Program-made: the position numbers and the translations under genes
Origin: Anaerolineales bacterium
Lineage (GTDB): Bacteria > Chloroflexota > Anaerolineae > Anaerolineales > E44-bin32
Direction of reading: 5' to 3'
Assembly (NCBI GenBank): GCA_030642885.1
Contig: DAOWMX010000113.1
Location: 1-7,290, forward strand
Length of the DNA: 7,290 nt
In this document: positions 1 to 5,134 of the stretch, piece by piece
Layout of the letters: each line of letters starts with the position of its first letter
Numbering within the stretch: the first letter of the stretch is position 1
The notes under the pieces: generated by a model
Told to the model about the DNA's origin: nothing
What the model saw: only the letters and a program-made list of their open reading frames with translations
Databases searched by the model: none

Positions 1-254
1 CCACATACAACCAACAACCCCTCACCAGCGTGGGAAGAACCACGATGTACGTCCCATGAGCGTTGCTAAGAGTTCATTAGAGACGTCTCCTTGAGACGTA
101 AAGCCGAATCGATAGTTGTCAGGGGGTGTGGCTCCACGCTGCGCTTCGCGCAGCACTCCGTAGGAGCCTTGAGTGCTTTGCGAGGGCAGACTACTGCACC
201 CACGTCCCCCGATAGGAGGGAAGAAAAGGAAAAAGCGATTCATCACATCTGCGG
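1..254. repeat. Degenerate intergenic repeat, copy A (probably continues left of window)
   Basis: Bases 1-60 align with 4941-4999 at 48 of 60 columns (one gap), sharing the blocks CCAACAACCC, GCGTGGGAA and TCCCATGAG. Bases 211-254 (GATAGGAGGGAAGAAAAGG, then TCACATCTGCG) match the tail of the copy at 5062-5103. The order of blocks is the same in both places, so this is one composite element that has diverged, not a chance match. Between the blocks lies a hairpin segment (130-168) that recalls the GCTCC/GAGG segment of the copy at 4639-4890. It is non-coding as far as I can tell and lies downstream of the glmU-cdd operon terminator. Its left boundary is not visible. Confidence 0.7.
130..168. 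other. Nested inverted repeat inside repeat copy A
   Basis: GCTGCGC (138-144) and GCGCAGC (148-154) form a perfect 7-bp stem over a TTC loop. An outer stem GGCTCC (130-135) with GGAGCC (163-168) encloses it. No T-run follows on either strand, so it is not a standard terminator. It looks like the structured core of the repeat element and could fold as RNA if the upstream operon is read through. Confidence 0.55.
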
Positions 255-404
255 GTTCCGGCACAAAAAGGTCCATCAATTAATGCATCCGCGTTTATGT
301 CATCTTTCCACAGTAAATGGAGGGGAACCGACAATATTAATATCATCACGCTAGCCTTTCGCTGCAGACTCTCCATAAAAACCCGATCTGAACCTATCGT
401 CCAA

Positions 405-440
405 CAAATAAACCGCGGGCGCCTCCGAATGCGTCTGCGG
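405..440 (-). terminator. Probable intrinsic terminator of the glmU-cdd operon
   Basis: On the minus strand CCGCAGACGC (440-431) pairs with GCGCCCGCGG (422-413) in a 10-position stem with two A-C mismatches and an 8-nt loop. TTTATTTG follows (412-405). It lies about 30 nt after the cdd stop codon, the expected place for the operon's end. The mismatches and the interrupted T-run make it a moderate rather than strong terminator. Confidence 0.6.
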
Positions 441-472
441 TTCTTTCAACATCGATCCTGCAGCAGTTATAT

Positions 473-883
473 TTATTCCGTTGGCAGATCCTGCGGCCTG
501 AAAGCATCTGGCAGCAAATCGCCAACCGTCGTCTCAAGCGTCGGTTCACCTTCTCCATTCACGGTTATAACCAGCGTATGTAGCCCGAACTCCGATAGCA
601 CCTGGCGGCAAGCTCCACAAGGAGATCCGCCATTTTCCGTCGCCACAACGATGGCTTTGAATTTCTTATGACCACGGGAAATGGACTTGAACACCGCATT
701 TCGTTCAGCACACATACTAAGGGGATAGGATGCGTTCTCGACATTTACACCATGGAAAATATCCCCCGACTCCGTAAGAAGCGCAGCACCTACCGCGTAA
801 TTTGAATAGGGTGCATAGGCGTACTGCCGAACTTCCAAGGCTCTCTGGATCAATTCAGCTTTTTCTTCTTGCGTGATTTCCAT
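473..883 (-). CDS. cdd: Cytidine deaminase
   Basis: Hydrolytically deaminates cytidine and deoxycytidine to uridine and deoxyuridine in the cytoplasm (pyrimidine salvage). The 136-residue product has the length of the short, homotetrameric bacterial class. Visible motifs are the zinc and catalytic C58-A-E60, the second zinc pair P88-C89-G-A-C92, the nucleoside-binding V46-N47-V-E49-N-A-S segment, and the typical LLPDAF near the C-terminus. Three Cys ligands (rather than His-Cys-Cys) fit the tetrameric class. I chose ATG at 883 because GGAAGA precedes it by a few bases and the protein then begins at the usual point; a GTG at 907 would add eight basic residues. The start overlaps the end of the upstream membrane-protein gene by 29 nt, so translation is probably coupled. 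A likely terminator follows. Function is secure from the complete active site. Confidence 0.96.
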   Translation of the reverse strand: MEITQEEKAELIQRALEVRQYAYAPYSNYAVGAALLTESGDIFHGVNVENASYPLSMCAERNAVFKSISRGHKKFKAIVVATENGGSPCGACRQVLSEFGLHTLVITVNGEGEPTLETTVGDLLPDAFRPQDLPTE

Positions 884-2165
884 TTTCTTCCGACTCCGTT
901 TCACCACTTTTTAGCACATTCGCCCGGATTTTCCGGATCCGCCGCCCTACGACCTGCTCAACGACGAGATGAAGACCCCCAACGTCCACAGTTTCTCCCA
1001 CGACAGGCACCTTGCCCAACTCACTATAGATCAAGCCGCCAAGTGTTTCGCTGGTTTCCTTGGGCACGCGGACTCCGGTGATTTGATTCACATCATCGAT
1101 GTCAATCCCCCCACTGAAGGTGAAAACCCCTTCATCTACCTGCTCATAAGCAAGTTCTTCAGCAATATCATATTCGTCAAGGATTTCACCGACGATCTCC
1201 TCAACGACATCCTCGATTGTGACAAGCCCAGCTGTGCCACCGTACTCATCAACGACCACGGCTATGTGCACGCGCTTTGCTTGCATCTCTGCCAGCAGAT
1301 CATCGAGCACCTTCGCCTCAGGGACGAAATAGGGTTCACGCAGGAGATCAGAGATTGTTTTATCCAGCTCTCCCCGCTGCCAGGAAGCGAGCAAATCCTT
1401 GATATATATCAGTCCGACGATATTATCAATCGAACCACTAAAAACTGGGGCGCGCGAATGGCCGGTGCTCAGGAATATCTCCGTAGCTTCCTTCAATCTT
1501 GTATCTTTCTCAAAGGCGATGATGTCAATGCGTGGGACCATGACTTCGCGAGCCAGTGTGTTATCGAGTTGGAAGATGGAGTAAATCATCGCTTTCTCTT
1601 CTTCCTCTATCACCCCCTCCTCTTCACCGGCATCGACCATCGTCATAATCTCTTCTTCGGTAATCAATGGGAAAGGGCGGTCTCCACCGCGGTTGGAGGC
1701 ACTGCTCCCCAAATGTAGGAGCACCCAACCTATGGGCGCGAACAGGAAAACCGTTCCAGCGGCAAGTGGCGCAAGACGTACCGCCCACCGCTCCGGTTCA
1801 CGTAGAACCATGCTCTCCGCAAGGAATTCGAGCAACCCAACCAAGAGGCCGGTGCCCATGAGAATAGCGGCGATAATGCCAATCCCGGAAATGACGCTCT
1901 CGAACTGGACCGGTAGGAAAGTGATTAATGCCACACCCATCACGAGAATACGAGTAAAAGTAAGCGCGGTGCGCATAGCTAGGATCAAGCGATGTGCCTC
2001 AGAGAGGACCCTAACGGCCAAGCCGGCTCGCGGCAAACCTTCCTCTTCGTAAGTATTAAGCTGCGAGAGGCGGCTGTTTACAAAGGCACTACGAGCTGAC
2101 GCCAGAAAGACATCCAGGATCAGCACCACGGCAAGACCGATGAGGCCGTAACTTAAATTAATCAT
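855..2165 (-). CDS. CNNM/CorC-family membrane protein (DUF21, CBS pair, CorC_HlyC domain)
   Basis: A 436-residue inner-membrane protein. Residues 1-150 carry about four hydrophobic segments (roughly 8-27, 61-84, 91-117, 131-152), the DUF21 region. Residues about 205-262 and 270-327 form a CBS pair, seen in VMVPRIDI, SRAPVF and VVVDEYGGTAGLVTIEDVV. Residues about 338-416 match the CorC/HlyC transporter-associated domain. Family members characterised so far export Mg2+ and bind ATP-Mg in the CBS pair; older annotations say 'hemolysin'. The soluble half is canonical, but DUF21 is divergent: where the family usually has G-E-x-x-P-K, this protein reads L-E-F-L-A-E (112-117), and the acidic residue expected in helix 1 appears to be R25. 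The ATG overlaps the glmU stop by 8 nt with no clear Shine-Dalgarno, so it is probably translated by coupling. Family assignment is firm; Mg2+ transport by this member is uncertain. Confidence 0.93.
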   Translation of the reverse strand: MINLSYGLIGLAVVLILDVFLASARSAFVNSRLSQLNTYEEEGLPRAGLAVRVLSEAHRLILAMRTALTFTRILVMGVALITFLPVQFESVISGIGIIAAILMGTGLLVGLLEFLAESMVLREPERWAVRLAPLAAGTVFLFAPIGWVLLHLGSSASNRGGDRPFPLITEEEIMTMVDAGEEEGVIEEEEKAMIYSIFQLDNTLAREVMVPRIDIIAFEKDTRLKEATEIFLSTGHSRAPVFSGSIDNIVGLIYIKDLLASWQRGELDKTISDLLREPYFVPEAKVLDDLLAEMQAKRVHIAVVVDEYGGTAGLVTIEDVVEEIVGEILDEYDIAEELAYEQVDEGVFTFSGGIDIDDVNQITGVRVPKETSETLGGLIYSELGKVPVVGETVDVGGLHLVVEQVVGRRIRKIRANVLKSGETESEENGNHARRKS

Positions 2166-3510
2166 GGTTATCCAATTTCCTAATCACGCGGGCGGGAACT
2201 CCCGCGGCCAGGCTCCAGTCTGGAACATCCTTCGTTACAACAGAGCCAGCGCCTGTGCGTGCCCCGCGTCCGATTTTGAGCGGAGCAACGAGCATCGTAT
2301 CGCTGCCGATGAATACGTCGGCTCCGATGTCTGTATGATTTTTATTTTTCCCATCATAGTTGCAGGTGATCGTACCCGCTCCGATGTTGGTGTTTTCGCC
2401 AATGTGCGCATCGCCGATGTAGGAGAAGTGCCCCAGCTTAACCCCAGGCTCAAGCCGACTGTTTTTCACCTCGCCGAAATTCCCCATATGCACACCGCGG
2501 CATAGGTGTGCGCCTTCACGCAGATGAGCGAAGGGTCCGATCTCAACTTCTTCTTCTATAATCGCCCCCTCAACAACCGAGGCTTCGATTTGCGATCTGT
2601 TCCCTACAACTGAATTGCGGATTATGCTATTGGGCCCGATACGACAGTCCTCGCCGATGCTCGTGCTACCTTCGAAATGAGTGTTGGGATGGACCACGGT
2701 GTCCTGTCCGATCTGCACATCAAAGCCGATATACGTCGTTTCCGGATCGAGTATTGTCACGCCTTCTTCCATCCATCTGCGGTTAATTCGCAACCGCATG
2801 GCGTGTTCGGCCTCTGCCAGATGTTCGCGGGTATTTATTCCGATAACCTCGTCTGGACTTGTAACGCTGACACTCTCAACCGTTTGGTCCTGCTCGACAG
2901 CGAGGGAGACCATATCCGTGAGGTAATATTCGCCTTTCGTTGAGAGCGGGAGCTTGGGGATGTTTTCCCACAACCAATCGGCGCTGAAAACATAGGCGCC
3001 GACATTCAATTCGCGGATCGCGCGCTCCTCTGGCGTCGCATGAAGCTCCTCAATGATCCCCTGTATCTTCCCCGATTCATCGCGCTTAATCCGCCCGAAA
3101 CCTCGCGATTCCTGCACCTCAGCGGTCAGGATTGTGAGTGGACCAGAGTTCTCACTCTGACAGGTGATGATGCGTTCGAAGGTATCCGGCCGAAGCAGCG
3201 GCATATCCGCATGCGCAACCAGGATTAAATCGGTCTTTCCCTCCAGGGACTCTCGAACCTGCATGACCGCGTGCCCCGTCCCAAGACGCTCGGTTTGCTC
3301 AATGAAGATGCATTTACCATCAGCCTGGCGCTGCACTTCATCACTCTCAGGGCCGACAACCAGGTATGGCTTCACCTTCGTTGCCTGGCTGCAAGCTTCG
3401 ATCGACCAATCAATCATGGGAACGCCGGCAAGTGGATGGAGAACTTTTGGAAGCCGCGATTTCATTCGAGTGCCCAGACCAGCAGCCAGAAGTACTGCCT
3501 CACACTTCAT
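2158..3510 (-). CDS. glmU: Bifunctional GlcNAc-1-P uridyltransferase / GlcN-1-P acetyltransferase
   Basis: Catalyses the last two steps to UDP-GlcNAc: acetylation of glucosamine-1-phosphate, then uridylyl transfer, supplying peptidoglycan and other glycans. The 450-residue product compares with 456 in E. coli. The N-terminal pyrophosphorylase domain (about 1-228) opens with the nucleotide loop LLAAGLGTRM and LPKVLH (K22), and has the metal-binding Asp in ADMPLL (D102) and N226 in IGIN. From about residue 250 the protein is a left-handed beta-helix of hexapeptide repeats. It carries the acetyltransferase His (H361 in KLGHFSYIGD, matching E. coli H363) and the family signature GAGTITCNYDG. I start at ATG 3510 because AGGAGG lies 8 nt upstream; an in-frame ATG at 3540 lies before that site and would add ten atypical residues. 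First gene of the operon, with a likely promoter at 3628-3656. Both active sites look intact. Confidence 0.97.
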   Translation of the reverse strand: MKCEAVLLAAGLGTRMKSRLPKVLHPLAGVPMIDWSIEACSQATKVKPYLVVGPESDEVQRQADGKCIFIEQTERLGTGHAVMQVRESLEGKTDLILVAHADMPLLRPDTFERIITCQSENSGPLTILTAEVQESRGFGRIKRDESGKIQGIIEELHATPEERAIRELNVGAYVFSADWLWENIPKLPLSTKGEYYLTDMVSLAVEQDQTVESVSVTSPDEVIGINTREHLAEAEHAMRLRINRRWMEEGVTILDPETTYIGFDVQIGQDTVVHPNTHFEGSTSIGEDCRIGPNSIIRNSVVGNRSQIEASVVEGAIIEEEVEIGPFAHLREGAHLCRGVHMGNFGEVKNSRLEPGVKLGHFSYIGDAHIGENTNIGAGTITCNYDGKNKNHTDIGADVFIGSDTMLVAPLKIGRGARTGAGSVVTKDVPDWSLAAGVPARVIRKLDNHD

Positions 3511-3518
3511 AATTCTCT

Positions 3519-3524
3519 CCTCCT
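3519..3524 (-). promoter_or_regulatory. glmU ribosome binding site
   Basis: Perfect AGGAGG on the minus strand, 8 nt before ATG 3510. It settles the glmU start over the in-frame ATG at 3540. Confidence 0.88.
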
Positions 3525-3627
3525 GGATTTCTGGATGCAAAGACGACCGTCCAGCTTCGAGCGCTCAACAGGCGATCCAATGAAAATAACTTTATCAAGT
3601 GAGATCTCTCTAATGGGGGGTCGTCGT

Positions 3628-3656
3628 CTTCTACTGGGTTCAATTTCTTTTGTCAA
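3628..3656 (-). promoter_or_regulatory. Likely sigma70-type promoter of the glmU operon
   Basis: On the minus strand a perfect TTGACA (3656-3651) is followed after 17 nt by TAGAAG (3633-3628, four of six to TATAAT). The predicted start near 3621 gives a leader of about 110 nt before glmU. The -35 box begins 4 bp beyond the CCA end of the tRNA gene, so promoter and tRNA are almost touching. Confidence 0.6.
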
Positions 3657-3660
3657 TCGT

Positions 3661-3734
3661 TGGCTGGGGCGCCAGGATTCGAACCTGGATCCTCGGATTC
3701 AAAGTCCGGTGTGCTGCCGTTACACTACGCCCCA
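3661..3734 (-). tRNA. trnQ: tRNA-Gln (UUG anticodon)
   Basis: A 74-nt cloverleaf including an encoded CCA. The acceptor stem is TGGGGCG with CGCCCCA, followed by discriminator G and CCA. The anticodon loop CTTTGAA gives anticodon TTG (reads CAA, and CAG by wobble), so the tRNA carries glutamine. The T arm is CCAGG-TTCGAAT-CCTGG. The weak U1-A72 closing pair is typical of tRNA-Gln and is a known identity element for the enzyme acting on it. The outermost anticodon-stem position is a C-A mismatch if a full 5-bp stem is drawn. Its own promoter is likely at 3764-3793. No T-rich terminator follows before the glmU promoter. Confidence 0.96.
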
Positions 3735-3739
3735 CTATT

Positions 3740-3755
3740 CCCGCTTCGAGGCGGG
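3740..3755 (-). other. Hairpin in the tRNA-Gln 5' leader
   Basis: CCCGC (3755-3751) pairs with GCGGG (3744-3740) around CTCGAA on the minus strand, five bases before the tRNA's first nucleotide. If transcription begins near 3757, the leader is almost wholly this hairpin. A stem next to the RNase P cut site may influence 5' processing; this is inference. Confidence 0.5.
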
Positions 3756-3763
3756 TGTCACGA

Positions 3764-3793
3764 ATTTTATCACATGCGCCAGATGAGCCACAA
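3764..3793 (-). promoter_or_regulatory. Likely promoter of tRNA-Gln
   Basis: TTGTGG (3793-3788), an 18-nt spacer, then TAAAAT (3769-3764) on the minus strand. It lies about 30 bp before the tRNA 5' end, a suitable distance for a short leader. GATAAA two bases earlier is an alternative -10. Confidence 0.5.
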
Positions 3794-3893
3794 CGAGAAT
3801 GGTTTTGCTTCATCTAACGCGAAGTGGAAAATCATTGTTGTGGATGATGATCACCTAAAAGCCATTGTAACTGAATTGGCAGGGGTAAAACGC

Positions 3894-4070
3894 TCAGTCT
3901 GCGTCCTCTGGGAGTATGCCCTCATCGAGGGCTTCCTCGTACGTCAGCATATCTCCATTCTCGCTCTTCGTTTTGGGCGCATCCGATACCGCTTTATCCC
4001 AGAATTCTTCTGCATCTTTAGGATCGATTTTTTCCGCTTCTTCACTAATGTCCTTTTTTTCATCTTCCAT
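3894..4070 (-). CDS. Small, highly acidic protein of unknown function
   Basis: A 58-residue product that I cannot assign to a known family. It is soluble-looking, with no signal peptide or membrane segment. There are 22 Asp/Glu against 7 Lys, and no Arg, His or Cys. The first half is lysine/glutamate-rich (EDEKKDISEEAEKID) and probably helical or disordered. It leads to DAEEFWDKAVSDAPKTK, whose single Trp sits in a likely helix, and the C-terminus has LTYEEALDEGILPEDAD. The start is supported by AGGGAGAG ending 5 nt before the ATG, and a strong promoter lies at 4173-4201. The frame is also open upstream of the ATG but offers no ATG, GTG or TTG start. It precedes tRNA-Gln by about 160 nt on the same strand. 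The coding case rests on promoter, ribosome site and protein-like composition together. No function is proposed. Confidence 0.78.
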   Translation of the reverse strand: MEDEKKDISEEAEKIDPKDAEEFWDKAVSDAPKTKSENGDMLTYEEALDEGILPEDAD

Positions 4071-4075
4071 AATCG

Positions 4076-4083
4076 CTCTCCCT
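4076..4083 (-). promoter_or_regulatory. Ribosome binding site of the small acidic gene
   Basis: AGGGAGAG on the minus strand, with its GGAG core 7 nt before ATG 4070. This is the main reason to accept so short a gene and to fix its start. Confidence 0.75.
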
Positions 4084-4172
4084 ATCCGAAAGCCGGTCTT
4101 CAGGAGTAAATCAAGGATAGACCACCCGCAGCGGATAATTCCAGAATGATCTGCGGTACTTTCATCGTGAGG

Positions 4173-4201
4173 ATTGTAGCAGGTGCGTCAGGTGTAAGCA
4201 A
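4173..4201 (-). promoter_or_regulatory. Strong sigma70-type promoter for the small acidic gene
   Basis: TTGCTT (4201-4196), exactly 17 nt, then TACAAT (4178-4173, five of six to consensus) on the minus strand. The predicted start near 4166 gives a leader of about 95 nt. An ATG at 4165 opens a 21-codon reading frame that ends at 4100. That frame would begin at or one base after the transcript start and could be a leaderless leader peptide, but nothing else supports it. Confidence 0.65.
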
Positions 4202-4620
4202 TTGCTCTTGGCGAGCCGCACACACCTCCGTGTACTGAAATGGGCGCACACGAGTTCAGGCCATATTCCTCTCTTAAAGTTTATGGATTGGAGGGGATGT
4301 CATCTAAAACGAGCTGTGGGAACAGCAGATTCTGGATTCAGCAAGCGCTGCTATCGCCCCCCGCGCGTATCTCCCGTACGTTCAAAACCAGATGGAGGTG
4401 GTAGAGACGTAGCATGCTACGTCTCTACAAAGAGGTTGAAAGGAGCGCAGTGCCCCCACGTCTCCCTGTCTTGTCATTTCCGCTTCGCTGCAAGAGTGCT
4501 GCGCGAGGGGCTAGTTATGCAATCCAACTACGCCCAAGTTCCAAAGCCGGGCACTGTTCAATCTTCTCCGGATTGCGTTTCAATGGAAAAAAGAGTCCCA
4601 GATAAAGAAGTCTCATCCTT
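4202..4620. other. Intergenic stretch without a supported gene
   Basis: I see no reading frame here with a ribosome site and protein-like composition on either strand. The stretch contains two small hairpins (GCTGT/ACAGC at 4313-4326; CAGC/GCTG at 4339-4350) and the 28-bp palindrome described separately. I checked by eye for the conserved cores of SRP RNA, tmRNA and RNase P RNA and found none. It ends where the repeat block begins. A divergent small RNA cannot be excluded. Confidence 0.6.
4401..4428. repeat. Perfect 28-bp palindrome
   Basis: The arm GTAGAGACGTAGCA (4401-4414) is followed directly by its exact reverse complement TGCTACGTCTCTAC (4415-4428). As RNA or single-stranded DNA it would form a 12-bp stem closed by CATG. 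No T-run follows on either strand, so it is not a canonical terminator. From memory, palindromes with this GTAGAGACG core recur as interspersed repeats in cyanobacteria and Chloroflexota. A shorter related palindrome, GAGACGTCTC, is at 80-89. Confidence 0.9.
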
Positions 4621-4638
4621 CTCGAATTTGGATGGAAC

Positions 4639-4890
4639 TGAGAGCATGACGTTTGATCCGGGGGGGGTGCTCCATGCTCCGCGAGGGGAGTGGTCCCTTG
4701 ACACTTCGGCTTAGTTTATCCTGAGCGAAAAAAATTGGAGCCGAAGGGCTCAGTGCAGGCGAGCTCGGGATGATAAGTCCCCCACAGTCCCCTCACGTGC
4801 ATTCCCGACTCAGAGTGATTGGGGGATTTTGGGGGGAGAAAAGAAAATCATAACCTCTTCATTAGGTCGATCACTTCGTTCACTCGCGCA
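4639..4890. repeat. Degenerate intergenic repeat, copy E
   Basis: Bases 4639-4665 match 5038-5064 at 25 of 27 positions (core GTTTGATCCGGGGGG). The end, 4865-4890 (GGTCGATCACTTCGTTCACT), matches 5105-5130 at 23 of 26, preceded in both by GGGGGG-AGAAAAGAAAATC. Copy E thus has the same start and end blocks as copy D but about 160 bp more between them, including a GCTCC/GAGGGG segment and the TTCGGCT inverted repeat. A run of eight Gs is at 4660-4667. No coding capacity is evident. Confidence 0.7.
4704..4746. repeat. Inverted repeat with TTCGGCT arms inside copy E
   Basis: CTTCGGCT (4704-4711) and AGCCGAAG (4739-4746) are exact inverted arms around a 27-nt A-rich spacer containing TCCTGAGCG. 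The arrangement recalls short TTCG/CTGAGCG repeats that I remember as abundant between genes in some Chloroflexota. The assignment to that group is from memory; the arms themselves are certain. Confidence 0.6.
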
Positions 4891-4919
4891 AACATCAAAG
4901 CGCAGGTAAAGCCAGAGAC

Positions 4920-4936
4920 CGGAAGCAGAGCTTCCG
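4920..4936. other. Perfect hairpin between repeat copies E and D
   Basis: CGGAAGC (4920-4926), AGA, GCTTCCG (4930-4936): a perfect 7-bp stem with a 3-nt loop. It lies 4 bp before copy D and may belong to the repeat's full-length form. The matching place for copy A is outside the window, so this cannot be tested here. Confidence 0.6.
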
Positions 4937-4940
4937 CACT

Positions 4941-5130
4941 CCACAAAAACCAACAACCCTTCACCTGCGTGGGAATTACCATAAGGTTTATCCCATGAGG
5001 GCAGATGAGTGTTCCTTTTTGCATTATTAGTTTGAGTTGAGAGCTTGATGTTTGATCCGGGGGGATAATAGGGGGGAAGAAAAGAAAATCGTCACATCTG
5101 CGACGGTCGATCTATTCGTTCATTCGCGCA
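4941..5130. repeat. Degenerate intergenic repeat, copy D
   Basis: Begins with the block shared with copy A (4941-4999 against 1-60) and continues with the blocks shared with copy E (5038-5064 and 5071-5130). It is therefore the link showing that A and E belong to one family. Within 4969-4995, TGGGA and TCCCA flank a weak imperfect hairpin. It ends four bases before the last base of the ABC ATPase gene's stop codon, so that gene's mRNA would carry this repeat, antisense to the orientation shown, as its 3' region. Confidence 0.72.
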
Positions 5131-5134
5131 ATCC

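Noticed and set aside
191..376. Minus-strand 61-codon frame beyond the operon terminator
   Set aside because: Its second half reads into repeat copy A, no Shine-Dalgarno is close, and no family resemblance is seen.
342..443. Minus-strand 33-codon frame starting ATG-TTG-AAA just after cdd
   Set aside because: It contains the terminator stem and has only a weak AGGA upstream. It may be a remnant of a longer gene but there is no support for expression.
884..907. Longer cdd beginning at GTG 907
   Set aside because: It adds eight residues absent from typical cytidine deaminases, while ATG 883 has a GGAAGA ribosome site and gives the usual 136-residue length.
969..1718. Long plus-strand open frame of 249 codons
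   Set aside because: It lies entirely opposite the CNNM/CorC coding sequence, has no family-like motifs and no ribosome site. Long antisense frames are expected opposite codon-biased genes.
3511..3540. Longer glmU beginning at ATG 3540
   Set aside because: The AGGAGG site lies between this ATG and ATG 3510; only the latter is correctly spaced and gives the typical GlmU N-terminus.
3660..4109. Plus-strand open frame with a response-regulator-like start (KWKIIVVDDDHLK)
   Set aside because: The frame runs through the antisense of tRNA-Gln and of the acidic small gene, has no ribosome site at any Met, and after the VDDD-like patch shows no receiver-domain Asp or Lys motifs. The resemblance is short and likely chance.
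4401..4428. Palindrome as a bidirectional terminator
   Set aside because: No T-run follows the stem on either strand.
4202..4714. Plus-strand open frame of 170 codons across the palindrome and repeat
   Set aside because: It crosses the 28-bp palindrome and enters repeat copy E; the composition is not protein-like, with many Ser, Arg, Pro and Cys, and there is no ribosome site.
5060..5095. Pyrimidine-rich tract after the ABC ATPase gene as a terminator
   Set aside because: The minus strand has CTTTTCTTTTCTTCCCCCC here, but no stable stem comes before it.
1..5130. Repeat copies as the ends of one large transposon or a CRISPR array
   Set aside because: The DNA between A and E/D carries housekeeping genes and no transposase. 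The copies are long, diverged and not regularly spaced with unique spacers.
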